A stretch of 23,943 nucleotides of DNA from Pseudomonadota bacterium (GTDB taxonomy: Bacteria; Pseudomonadota; Gammaproteobacteria; Steroidobacterales; Steroidobacteraceae). Each line of letters opens with the position of its first letter. Position 1 is the first letter of the stretch. This document shows, in pieces, positions 1 to 6,924 of this stretch. The stretch lies in NCBI GenBank assembly GCA_021838065.1, contig JAKCEJ010000003.1:1-23943 (forward strand). Reading direction: 5' to 3'. The translations under genes were made by a program, and so were the position numbers. The notes beneath the pieces were generated by a model. That model searched no databases. It saw only the letters and a list, made by a program, of their open reading frames with translations, and was not told the origin of the DNA.

Positions 1-525
1 GTAGTGCGGCACGCTGGTCGGGCTGATGCCCGAGTGCATCATGGAGGCGTCGCTGCTGCTCTCGGAGAGCTTGGAGATGACGCTCACGTTCGAGCCGACG
101 TACTGATAGCGCCAGCCCCACTGGAAGCCGGTGACGCGGATGCTCACCTGCGAGTCGGTGTTATTGTTGATCCGCACCAGCAGGCGCGCCGCGGGGATCG
201 CCATGCTGACCAGAATCAGCACCGGCACGATGGTCCACACGATCTCGACCTTGGTGCTGTGCGTCAGGCTGACGTCGGGGACCGCGCCGCGTGACTTGCG
301 GTGAAAGATGAGCGACCAGATCATCACCCCGAACACCACCGCAGCGATCCCCACGCACACCCAGAAGGCCATCATGTGCAGGGAGTAGATGCGGGTGCTG
401 ACGTTGGTCACCCCGCGCGGCATGTTGAGCTCGTCCCAGCCGGACTTGCCCCATGCGGGCAGGCCGCCGCCGGCTAGCGCCAGCGCGAGAGTGCCGAGCA
501 GTTTGCCGAGTCTTGCGCGCTTCAT
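1..525 (-). CDS. coxB: Cytochrome c oxidase subunit II, N-terminal part (cut by window start)
   Basis: Subunit II of an aa3-type terminal oxidase, which takes electrons from cytochrome c at the CuA centre on the periplasmic side. 175 codons are visible from the ATG at 525 and the frame is still open at base 1. The translation shows a basic N-terminus with a hydrophobic signal/anchor (about residues 7-25), two transmembrane helices (about 50-73 and 93-112) and the aromatic patch GFQWGWRYQY (133-142), which in this family begins the cupredoxin domain and includes the tryptophan used for electron entry. The CuA ligands lie beyond the window edge, so oxidase type rests on the N-terminal half. No strong Shine-Dalgarno motif precedes the start; an upstream overlapping ATG is out of frame. 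The DUF2244 gene lies 82 nt upstream on the same strand, a common partner of cox operons. Confidence 0.93.
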   Translation of the reverse strand, partial: MKRARLGKLLGTLALALAGGGLPAWGKSGWDELNMPRGVTNVSTRIYSLHMMAFWVCVGIAAVVFGVMIWSLIFHRKSRGAVPDVSLTHSTKVEIVWTIVPVLILVSMAIPAARLLVRINNNTDSQVSIRVTGFQWGWRYQYVGSNVSVISKLSESSSDASMMHSGISPTSVPHY

Positions 526-539
526 CGTTGTGATGCCCC

Positions 540-570
540 CATCCGCGCGCTCCGCACCATGCGGAGGATG
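540..570 (-). promoter_or_regulatory. Hairpin in the DUF2244-coxB spacer
   Basis: TCCGCA (551-556) and TGCGGA (560-565) form a 6-bp stem with a 3-nt loop. CATCC (540-544) and GGATG (566-570) can pair outside it across a 6-nt bulge. The structure sits 15 nt upstream of the coxB start on the message and has no T-run, so a translation-modulating leader hairpin is as likely as an attenuator. Role is inferred only. Confidence 0.35.
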
Positions 571-607
571 CGCGCAACGCTAATCGAATCCGACCCCGCC
601 GCGCCGC

Positions 608-1093
608 TCACCTGTGGCCCAGCGCCAGAGGCGGGGATTCATTGACGCGTCCCACCAGTCGCCGCAGACGCAGCGCGAGTCCGCGCCGCTCCTCGTCCGT
701 GAGGAACCCGCCCAGCTCGCAGGCGCGCCCGTGCGACTCGATGGTGAGCCGGCTCGGGTGCAGTCGCGATGCGGAACAGGTCAGTTTGATCTGCGCCCAG
801 TGGCGCTGGAATACGACGCGGCGGTTCGCGCGGCGCTCATGCAGCTCGATGCTGACGTCGGATTCGGTGATCGTGAGAATTTCGGACTGGAAGCGCCGCC
901 GCAGGCTCTCGTTGAGCGCCCAGCCGAGGGCGGTCATCTCGGCGAGGGCGATCAGCAGGATCGGCCACAGGCCGAAAGCGGTGAACGCCGCTGCGATGCC
1001 GAGGGTGAGCGCGCCGAGACTGGCGAAGAAAACCAGAGCGCCTCGCACCGTGAGCGAGCAGTTCGGACTAAGGACGATGCGCAGCGAAGGCAT
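608..1093 (-). CDS. DUF2244 family membrane protein
   Basis: 161-aa protein of unknown biochemical function that I recognise as DUF2244, a family often encoded beside cytochrome c oxidase genes, which fits coxB being the next gene downstream on the same strand. The N-terminal third carries two adjacent hydrophobic helices (about residues 16-37 and 41-58). The remainder is a soluble, Arg-rich domain with beta-strand-like segments (ITESDVSIELHERR, WAQIKLTCSAS, LTIESHGR) and a C-terminal acidic/basic helix (LTDEERRGLALRLRRLVGRV). The ATG at 1093 is the only start that keeps both helices; no clear Shine-Dalgarno is visible. A role in oxidase assembly is inference from neighbourhood only. Confidence 0.85.
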   Translation of the reverse strand: MPSLRIVLSPNCSLTVRGALVFFASLGALTLGIAAAFTAFGLWPILLIALAEMTALGWALNESLRRRFQSEILTITESDVSIELHERRANRRVVFQRHWAQIKLTCSASRLHPSRLTIESHGRACELGGFLTDEERRGLALRLRRLVGRVNESPPLALGHR

Positions 1094-1127
1094 GTCGTGA
1101 TTGGAACTGGCCTACCAAAGTTGCTCT

Positions 1128-1225
1128 GATGGATCCGGCCTCGCGGCCGTTCCGGCAATCTCCCCCCCGGCTCGGTCCATCGCCCGGCGCCCCGGGTCCC
1201 TGCGGCCAAAGGCCGAAGGACTCCC
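1128..1225 (-). other. GC-rich structured intergenic element between bioD and DUF2244
   Basis: The 187-nt gap 1094-1280 has no gene but strong dyad symmetry. Closest to DUF2244, GATGGA (1128-1133) pairs with TCCATC (1176-1181), enclosing a 5-bp hairpin of CGGCC (1136-1140) and GGCCG (1145-1149) whose loop reads GCGA on the minus strand, a GNRA tetraloop. Further upstream a larger imperfect hairpin covers 1194-1225, with a CGGCC/GGCCG core closed by a 3-nt loop. Neither is followed by a U-run in either direction, so a simple intrinsic terminator is not supported. It could be a structured leader, a transcript-end stabiliser of the bio operon, or an interspersed repeat. I do not recognise a known riboswitch consensus. 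Confidence 0.4.
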
Positions 1226-1280
1226 CCGCGTCGGTGTCCTAAATTGACGCATGTCATGGTATTGCGCCCCGACGAGCGAT

Positions 1281-1964
1281 TCAAGGCCAGTCGGCGAGCC
1301 GTTCGGCGGCTGCGGCGAGATCCGGCAGCGCATCCGCGGCTGCGAGCGGCGGGATCACGGCGAGCGGCTCGCCGAGGCGCGCGCGCAGCGTCGCGTGGTT
1401 CTCGGCCGATCGGTCCATGGCCGGATCGATGCCGTTCGCGACCCATCCGGCGAATTTTGCGGCGCGGGCGCAGATCGCCTCGTGCGAGAGCAGCGCGTGA
1501 TTCAGGCAACCCAGGCGCATCCCCACCACCAGGATCACGGGCAGCGCCAGCGCGTGCGCGATGTCGGCCATGCCGAGCCCGGGCCCGATCGGCGCGAGCC
1601 ATCCGCCGGCGCCCTCGACGATCACGCAGTCGGACTCGGCGGCCAATGCGCCGTAGCACGCGCCGATGCGCTGCAGATCGATGCGCGCGCCGGCCTGCGC
1701 GGCGGCGATGTGCGGCGAGATAGGCGGCTCGAAGCAGTAGGGGTTGATCGTCTCGTACGGCGCTGCCACGGTCGCTTCGGCGATGAGCGCAAGCGCATCC
1801 TCGCTGCGCAGGCCCTGCGCAGTGCGCAGCGCGCCCGAGGCGACCGGCTTCATCACGGCGACGCGCAAGCCCCGGCGCGCCAGCGCGCGCGCCAGCGCCG
1901 CGGAGCAGACGGTCTTGCCGACGCCCGTATCGGTGCCGGTGACGAAGAATCCGCGCCCGCTCAT
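1281..1964 (-). CDS. bioD: ATP-dependent dethiobiotin synthetase BioD
   Basis: Closes the ureido ring of dethiobiotin from 7,8-diaminopelargonic acid, CO2 and ATP in the cytoplasm; penultimate step of biotin synthesis. The 227-aa length is normal for the family. The P-loop GTDTGVGKT is at residues 10-18, the catalytic-lysine motif MKPVASG at 38-44 (Lys39), and the EGAGGW nucleotide/substrate-loop motif lies mid-protein. The ATG at 1964 overlaps the bioC stop (ATGA, 1961-1964), implying translational coupling. It is the last gene of the bio operon, followed by a 187-nt structured spacer. Confidence 0.97.
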   Translation of the reverse strand: MSGRGFFVTGTDTGVGKTVCSAALARALARRGLRVAVMKPVASGALRTAQGLRSEDALALIAEATVAAPYETINPYCFEPPISPHIAAAQAGARIDLQRIGACYGALAAESDCVIVEGAGGWLAPIGPGLGMADIAHALALPVILVVGMRLGCLNHALLSHEAICARAAKFAGWVANGIDPAMDRSAENHATLRARLGEPLAVIPPLAAADALPDLAAAAERLADWP

Positions 1965-2878
1965 GGGCGCCTCCGGCGGCCGATCCGGGCGGCAGAGATG
2001 TGGACTTCAGTGCCGGATGAAGAGCGCGCCGCCCCCGGCCCGCCCGGTTCCGGGCGCTCACTCGCGGCGCCATCGCCGCGAGCCCACGCCGCCCCGTAGA
2101 TCACCTCGTAGGTGGCCGGCAGCCTGCCCGCGCGCCGATGCGCCTCGTAGCGCTCCATCATGCGCCGCAACCGCCCCTTGCCCGTCAGCGAGCGCGCCCG
2201 GCCCGCCGTGACGTTGCGTGCGCCGATTGCGTGCAGGTCGCGCATCAGGGCGGACACATCGGCATACGTCACCGTCATGCGCTCCACGTCCAGCACCGGC
2301 TCGCTGAAACCCGCCCGCACCAGCGCATCGCCCACATCGTGCATGTCGAGAAAGCGGTTGACGTGCGTGCGTCCGTCCTCGTCCCAGGCTTCGCGCAGCT
2401 CGCGCAGCGTGTCCGGACCGAAGGTGCTGAAGGCGAAGAAGCCCCGCGGCCTGAGCACGCGGTGCGCCTCGGCCAGCGCCTCGTCCGGCGGGTCGCACCA
2501 CTGCAGCATGAGATTGCTGAACACCACATCGACGCTCCCCGGCCGCAGCGGCAGTCGGGCGGCGTCGGCGCAGATGCGCTCGAAGCGGCGCAGCCATCGC
2601 TGATGGCGGGTCCCCTGGCGGAGCATGCCCGGCGCCAGATCGAGCGCGATGACGCGCGCGCGCCGGTAGCGGCGCTTCAATTGCGCGCTGAGGCGCCCGG
2701 TGCCCGCGCCGAGATCGAGCACGACGGCGGGCGAGAGAGCGAACGGCTCGAGCCGCGAGAGCAACTCCTCGCCGACGCTCGCCTGCAGCAGCGCCGCGGC
2801 CTCATAGCTCGCCCCCGCGCGGTCGAAGGCACTGCGCACGTCGGCGCGCTCGAGCGTGAAGGGATCGGGCAGGCTCAT
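1961..2878 (-). CDS. bioC: Malonyl-[ACP] O-methyltransferase BioC
   Basis: SAM-dependent methyltransferase that esterifies the free carboxyl of malonyl-ACP so that fatty acid synthesis can build pimeloyl-ACP methyl ester. Motif I VLDLGAGTG is at residues 53-61, with the acidic ALDLAPGM motif after it and the family hallmark NLMLQWC (central) followed by a FSTFGPDTLRELR segment typical of BioC. The ATG at 2878 overlaps the bioH stop as ATGA and is preferred over upstream codons in the long open frame, because BioC homologues begin close to this point. Its 305 aa exceed the roughly 250 aa of E. coli BioC: the last 35-40 residues are a Gly/Pro/Ser/Arg-rich tail ending in RRRRP that I cannot assign to a domain. 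Confidence 0.95.
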   Translation of the reverse strand: MSLPDPFTLERADVRSAFDRAGASYEAAALLQASVGEELLSRLEPFALSPAVVLDLGAGTGRLSAQLKRRYRRARVIALDLAPGMLRQGTRHQRWLRRFERICADAARLPLRPGSVDVVFSNLMLQWCDPPDEALAEAHRVLRPRGFFAFSTFGPDTLRELREAWDEDGRTHVNRFLDMHDVGDALVRAGFSEPVLDVERMTVTYADVSALMRDLHAIGARNVTAGRARSLTGKGRLRRMMERYEAHRRAGRLPATYEVIYGAAWARGDGAASERPEPGGPGAARSSSGTEVHISAARIGRRRRP

Positions 2879-3672
2879 GGCGATGAGAGGAAATCCGTGA
2901 GCAGGTCCGCGACCTGCGGCGTATGGGAGAGAAACGGCGCATGGGCCGCGCGGCGGATCTCCGCGAACCGGGCGTGAGGCATCGCGGCGGCGAGCGCCCG
3001 TGAGGCCCCCGGCAGCAGGACCCGGTCGTACTGACCGGCAATCGCCAGGGTCGGCACCGCGATTTCGCGCAGCGCGCCCCGCAGGTCCGTGGTGCGCAGC
3101 AGCTCCAGGCCCGCCGCGAGCGCCTCGGGCTGTGCGCCGCCGTGCGCGAACAGCGCCGCACGCAGCTGCTCGAGCACCGCCTCGCCGGCGGCGCTGCCGC
3201 GCACCTGCAGCTCGAGAAACTCGCTCACGGTGCGCCGGTAGTCCCGGCGCAGTCCCTCGGCGAGGCGCACCAGCCGCGCCTCCGGCGCCCCGTATGGCCA
3301 GTCGGGCGCGGCGGTGAAGCGCGGCGTCGCGGCGATCAGCGCCAGATGCGTAGGGCGCTCGAGCCCCGGCGGCGGGCGGTGCGCCCACTCGAGCGCGAGC
3401 TGGCCGCCGAGCGACCAGCCGAGCAGCCGGTAGGGCGCCGCGCCGATCGCCTCCGCCACCGCCTGCCCGATGCACCGCACCTGTTCGGACGAGGCGGCGC
3501 ACTCCTCGCGCCACGGGCTGCGGCCGTGACCCGGCAGATCGACCGCGATCAGCCGCAACCGCGCCTCGAGCACCGCGCTGAGCGTGTCCCACACCCGCAC
3601 GTTCAGACCCCAGCCGTGCAACAGCACCAGCGCGGGTCCCGTGCCGCGGGCCTCGAGATACAGCTCGCTCAT
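2875..3672 (-). CDS. bioH: Pimeloyl-[ACP] methyl ester esterase BioH
   Basis: Alpha/beta hydrolase that removes the methyl group from pimeloyl-ACP methyl ester, ending chain elongation and releasing the substrate for BioF. 265 aa, close to E. coli BioH (256). Visible motifs: oxyanion-hole HGWG (19-22), nucleophile elbow GWSLGG with Ser87, acid Asp216 in AGQYD, and His244 in AAHAPF; the triad is complete. The ATG at 3672 overlaps the bioF stop (ATGA), and its own stop overlaps the bioC start in the same way. BioH unlinked from the bio operon is common in enterobacteria; here it lies between bioF and bioC, consistent with its dedicated role. Confidence 0.95.
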   Translation of the reverse strand: MSELYLEARGTGPALVLLHGWGLNVRVWDTLSAVLEARLRLIAVDLPGHGRSPWREECAASSEQVRCIGQAVAEAIGAAPYRLLGWSLGGQLALEWAHRPPPGLERPTHLALIAATPRFTAAPDWPYGAPEARLVRLAEGLRRDYRRTVSEFLELQVRGSAAGEAVLEQLRAALFAHGGAQPEALAAGLELLRTTDLRGALREIAVPTLAIAGQYDRVLLPGASRALAAAMPHARFAEIRRAAHAPFLSHTPQVADLLTDFLSSP

Positions 3673-4880
3673 GCGCGCACCGGCGCTTCGGCCGCTGTGC
3701 GTGCGGCGGCCTCGCGGCACGCGCGGCCGAGCGCCTCGGCGAGCGCATCGACCTGGTCCTCGCGGTGCGCCGCCGTCAGCGTGACACGCAGCCGCGCCTG
3801 ACCCGCTGGTACGGTGGGAGGCCGGATCGCGACCACCCAGAAGCCCGCTTCGCTCAATGTGCGCTGCGCCCCGAGGGCCGCCCCCGCGCTGCCGAGCGGA
3901 ATGGGCTGAATCGGTGTCACCGACTCGCTGAGCGGCACGCCGGCGGCGCGCGCGGCGGCGCGAAAACGCGCCGTGAGCGCGAGCACCCGCTCGCGGCGCC
4001 ACGGCTCGCGCTCGGCGAGCGCGAGCGCCGCGCGCGTGGCCGCCGCCACCGGCTGGGGCAGCGCCGTCGTGTAGACGTACGGGCGTGCCTTCTGCACCAA
4101 CAGATCGATGAGCGCGGCGCTGCCGGCGACGAACGCGCCAAATGAGCCGAACGCCTTTCCCAGCGTCCCGACCAGCACAGGGACCTCCTCCGCAGACAGT
4201 CCCGCCGATTCCAACGCGCCGCGCCCTGTGGGCCCGAGGACACCGATGCCGTGAGCATCGTCCACGACCAGCCAGGCGTCGTGCGCGCGGGCGGCGCGTG
4301 CCAGGTCGGCGAGCGGCGCGATATCACCGTCCATGCTGAATAGCCCGTCGGTAGCGAGCACCGCCGCCGGCCGCGCGCTCGCGCCGAGCAGTCGCAGTGC
4401 CGCGCCGGCATCGGCGTGCGCATAACGCTTGAAGCGCGCGCCGGACAGCAGGGCGCCGTCGATCAGCGAGGCGTGGCTCAGCCGGTCGAGCAACACCGCC
4501 TCGCCCCGTTGCGCCAGCGCACTCATGACGCCGAGATTGGCCATGTAGCCGGTGGAGAAGAGCAGCGCGCGTTCCCGGCCGGTGAATGCCGCGAGCGCCT
4601 CCTCCAGCGCCGCGTGCTCGGCGCCGTGCCCGCTGATCAGATGCGAGGCGCCGCTGCCGGCGCCCGAGCGGGCGGCGCACTCGGCCATGGCCGCCGCCGG
4701 CTGCGGATGACCGGCGAGCCCCAGATAGTCATTGCTGCTGAAATCGACGAGCCGCAGCCCCGCGACGATCAGCTCGGCGTGGCTGCCCTCGCTGGCATAG
4801 CCCTCGACGGTGCGGCGGCGACGGCGAAGATGCTCGCGCTCGAGCTGCGCGAGCAGCGGCTCAAGCGGCTGTCTCTGCAT
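3669..4880 (-). CDS. bioF: 8-amino-7-oxononanoate synthase (KAPA synthase) BioF
   Basis: PLP enzyme condensing pimeloyl-ACP with L-alanine to 8-amino-7-oxononanoate. 403 aa, slightly longer than E. coli BioF (384). Motifs in order: VDFSSNDYLGL (45-55), SGHGAEHAALE, FSTGYMANLG (109-117), the PLP-pocket DDAHGIGVLG (207-216, with Asp208 and His210), and the Schiff-base lysine Lys242 in GTLGKAFGSFG. The ATG at 4880 lies 20 nt inside the end of bioB, so the two genes overlap. The N-terminus MQRQPLEPLLAQLE aligns well with family starts, supporting this choice over in-frame upstream codons within bioB. Confidence 0.96.
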   Translation of the reverse strand: MQRQPLEPLLAQLEREHLRRRRRTVEGYASEGSHAELIVAGLRLVDFSSNDYLGLAGHPQPAAAMAECAARSGAGSGASHLISGHGAEHAALEEALAAFTGRERALLFSTGYMANLGVMSALAQRGEAVLLDRLSHASLIDGALLSGARFKRYAHADAGAALRLLGASARPAAVLATDGLFSMDGDIAPLADLARAARAHDAWLVVDDAHGIGVLGPTGRGALESAGLSAEEVPVLVGTLGKAFGSFGAFVAGSAALIDLLVQKARPYVYTTALPQPVAAATRAALALAEREPWRRERVLALTARFRAAARAAGVPLSESVTPIQPIPLGSAGAALGAQRTLSEAGFWVVAIRPPTVPAGQARLRVTLTAAHREDQVDALAEALGRACREAAARTAAEAPVRA

Positions 4881-5922
4881 GGGCTCGCGAATGCCCGCAG
4901 GGGCGCTCCTCGCCGGGGGCGGGCTGTTGCCTCGCATGCGCCTCCCCCTGGAGCGCCTCGGCCGCGAGGCCCAGCCGCTCGAACAGCCTGCGGTCGCGCT
5001 CGACGTCCGGGTTGCCGGTGGTGAGCAGCTTCTCGCCGTAGAAGATGGAGTTGGCGCCCGCCATGAAGCACAGCGCCTGCATCTCATCGCTCATGTCCGC
5101 CCGCCCGGCGGACAGGCGCACGTCCGCGCGCGGCATCAGCAAGCGCGCCACGGCGATGGCGCGGACGAACTCGAACGGATCGAGCGGCGCGCTGGCGGCG
5201 AGCGGCGTTCCCTCGACCGCCACCAACTGGTTGATGGGCACGCTCTCGGGGTGCTCGGGAAGATTCGCAAGCGTCAGGAGCAGCATGGCGCGATCGGCCG
5301 GCGATTCGCCCATGCCGACGATGCCGCCGCAGCACACCTTGAGATCCGCCGCGCGTACCGCCTCGAGCGTATCAAGCCGGTCCTGGTAGGTGCGCGTGGT
5401 AATGATCTCGCCGTAGTACTCGGGCGAGGTGTCGAGATTGTGGTTGTAGTAGTCGAGCCCGGCCGCCTTCAGCTCCTGCGCCTGCTCGCCGGTGAGCATG
5501 CCGAGGGTGGCGCAGGTCTCCAGGCCGAGCGCGCGCACCTCGCGGATCATCGCGGCGATGACGCCGAGCTCGCGCGCCTTGGGCGAGCGGTACGCCGCGC
5601 CCATGCAGAAGCGGGTGGCCCCGGCGGCCTTGGCGCGCCGCGCGCGCTCGCGGACCGCGGCGACCTCCATCAGCGCCTCGCGCTCGAGCCCGGTCTCGTA
5701 ACGCACGCTCTGCGGGCAGTAGGCGCAGTCCTCCGGGCAGGCGCCGGTCTTGATCGACAGCAGGGTGCTCATCTGCACCGTATTCGGCGCGTGATGCTCG
5801 CGGTGCACGCGCTGGGCGTGCAGCAGCAGATCGAGCACCGGCAGCGCGAGCAGGGCCTGGACTTCAGGCAGCGTCCAGTCGTGGCGGATGACGCCGAGAG
5901 CGGCGGGATCGGGTGCAGTCAT
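4861..5922 (-). CDS. bioB: Biotin synthase BioB
   Basis: Radical-SAM enzyme that inserts sulfur into dethiobiotin to make biotin. From the ATG at 5922 it is 353 aa. The CxxxCxxC ligands of the [4Fe-4S] cluster are Cys62, Cys66 and Cys69 (GACPEDCAYCPQS). The auxiliary [2Fe-2S] ligands match Cys106 (FCMGAA), Cys137 (ETCATLG), the Cys197/198 pair (CCGGIVGMGE) and Arg269 (VRLSAGR). An in-frame GTG at 5949 would add 9 residues, but it lies only a few nt from the predicted transcription start and the extension is not conserved-looking, so 5922 is preferred. First gene of the bio operon, preceded by a BirA-like inverted repeat. Confidence 0.97.
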   Translation of the reverse strand: MTAPDPAALGVIRHDWTLPEVQALLALPVLDLLLHAQRVHREHHAPNTVQMSTLLSIKTGACPEDCAYCPQSVRYETGLEREALMEVAAVRERARRAKAAGATRFCMGAAYRSPKARELGVIAAMIREVRALGLETCATLGMLTGEQAQELKAAGLDYYNHNLDTSPEYYGEIITTRTYQDRLDTLEAVRAADLKVCCGGIVGMGESPADRAMLLLTLANLPEHPESVPINQLVAVEGTPLAASAPLDPFEFVRAIAVARLLMPRADVRLSAGRADMSDEMQALCFMAGANSIFYGEKLLTTGNPDVERDRRLFERLGLAAEALQGEAHARQQPAPGEERPCGHSRAHAETAA

Positions 5923-5985
5923 GAGCGGTCCGGGGCATCGGCGGATCACGTTCCGCGCCGCGCATGTTCGGGGCAGCCGCCGCGA

Positions 5986-6018
5986 TTGTCAACGCGGCCG
6001 GCGCCATGCAGTTGACGT
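5986..6018. promoter_or_regulatory. Candidate BirA-type biotin operator overlapping a bioB promoter
   Basis: TTGTCAACG (5986-5994) and AGTTGACGT (6010-6018) form a partial inverted repeat with a 15-nt spacer. The known gammaproteobacterial BirA operator is TTGTAAACC, 14-16 nt, GGTTTACAA. The left half matches 7 of 9 positions and the right half 5 of 9, and the spacing fits. On the minus strand the left half contains a perfect -35 TTGACA (5992 to 5987), with a weak -10 GAACAT 17 nt downstream (5969 to 5964), so a bound repressor would cover the promoter of bioB. Known logic of BirA repression is applied here by inference; birA itself is not in the window. Confidence 0.4.
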
Positions 6019-6044
6019 TTGCACAATTTTTAGCCACACGGCCG

Positions 6045-6410
6045 TCAGCGCCGCAGAAGGTGCACGGCCAGGGCGACACCCACCGCCACGGCGCCCAGGC
6101 TGGCGATCAGCACGGCGGCGGCGGCGCAGTCCTTGACGATGCGGATACGCGGGTGCTGCTGCGGATGCAGGTGATCGACCAGCGCCTCGAGCGCGGTATT
6201 GAACAGCTCCGCGGCCAACACCCCGGCGCTCGCCAGCATCACTGCCGCCCACCAGAGCGCTCCGGGCCTGAGCCCGATCAGCGCCGCAACCACGAGCACG
6301 AACACAATCGCCTGGGTGCGCAGGCTGCGCTCGGCCCCGAGCGCGTGTGTGAGTCCCGCGAGCGCGAAGCCCAGGCGGCGCACGAAGGATTGGTTCTTCT
6401 GAGTGCTCAC
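6045..6410 (-). CDS. dgkA: Diacylglycerol kinase DgkA (integral membrane)
   Basis: Small inner-membrane kinase that phosphorylates diacylglycerol to phosphatidic acid, recycling lipid released by membrane-derived glucan synthesis. 121 aa, the family length. Three hydrophobic helices (about 33-47, 52-70, 98-117) and the signature ELFNTALEALVD (68-79), holding the catalytic Glu and metal-binding residues, followed by KDCAAAAVLIAS (93-104) where Lys-Asp are conserved. The start is GTG at 6410 with a GGGGA Shine-Dalgarno about 6 nt upstream. It lies between the TM2 gene and bioB on the same strand; the bio promoter region starts right after its stop. Confidence 0.95.
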   Translation of the reverse strand: MSTQKNQSFVRRLGFALAGLTHALGAERSLRTQAIVFVLVVAALIGLRPGALWWAAVMLASAGVLAAELFNTALEALVDHLHPQQHPRIRIVKDCAAAAVLIASLGAVAVGVALAVHLLRR

Positions 6411-6442
6411 CGGTGTCCCCGACGCGCGCGGGACTCAGGGCT

Positions 6443-6793
6443 CTACGGCCAGCGCCTGAGCGCCCTGCCGTCGATGTCGCGGAACGACCCGGCGAGAATC
6501 ATGATCAGGTCGATCAGCCACCAGATGCCAAGGCCACCTGCGGTGATGAGCATCAGCAGCCCGGTGCCGATCTTGCCGACGTAGAACCGGTGGGCGCCGA
6601 GGTAGCCGATGAAGAAGCACAGCAGGAACGCCACCAGGATCTGGCGCTCCGACTCCCCGGCGGGGACCTGCCGCGCGCCGCAGCCCGGGCATGCCGTTGC
6701 GCTCACGTGCATCTGACGGCCGCAGGCGCGGCAGAAGACCATCTCACTGCCCGCCGGGGCGGTGCTGGCGCCGGCGGTGGTGTTCTCATTCAT
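6443..6793 (-). CDS. Zinc-ribbon plus TM2 domain membrane protein
   Basis: 116-aa protein of unknown function. An N-terminal zinc ribbon is formed by two CxxC pairs (Cys21/Cys24 and Cys35/Cys38). The TM2 domain follows: a helix (QILVAFLLCFFIGYLGAHRF, 51-70), the invariant GxHRFYxGK core (66-74) and a second helix ending in WWLIDLIMIL (91-100). The ATG at 6793 has an AGGGGG Shine-Dalgarno at proper spacing. TM2 proteins are widespread, and a few family members in animals relate to signalling, but bacterial roles are unclear. Neighbours dgkA and ubiA are both membrane enzymes, which does not define its job. Confidence 0.9.
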   Translation of the reverse strand: MNENTTAGASTAPAGSEMVFCRACGRQMHVSATACPGCGARQVPAGESERQILVAFLLCFFIGYLGAHRFYVGKIGTGLLMLITAGGLGIWWLIDLIMILAGSFRDIDGRALRRWP

Positions 6794-6924
6794 CGTGCCC
6801 CCTTGTCACTGAAGGATCCCCGGCGCCCGCGGCGCCTGACATCGATCGAGCCCCCGGCCGCGATCGCCCGGTACCCGGCCGTCCCGGCCCAGAACACCGC
6901 CGGCTGGCGGAAGTTGCACGGCGC

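Noticed and set aside
1194..1225. Intrinsic terminator for bioD
   Set aside because: The hairpin is real but no T-run follows on either strand, so it is reported as a structured element instead.
1245..1256. TGAC-4-GTCA dyad before DUF2244 as an operator
   Set aside because: Only 4-bp arms; expected by chance in a window of this size.
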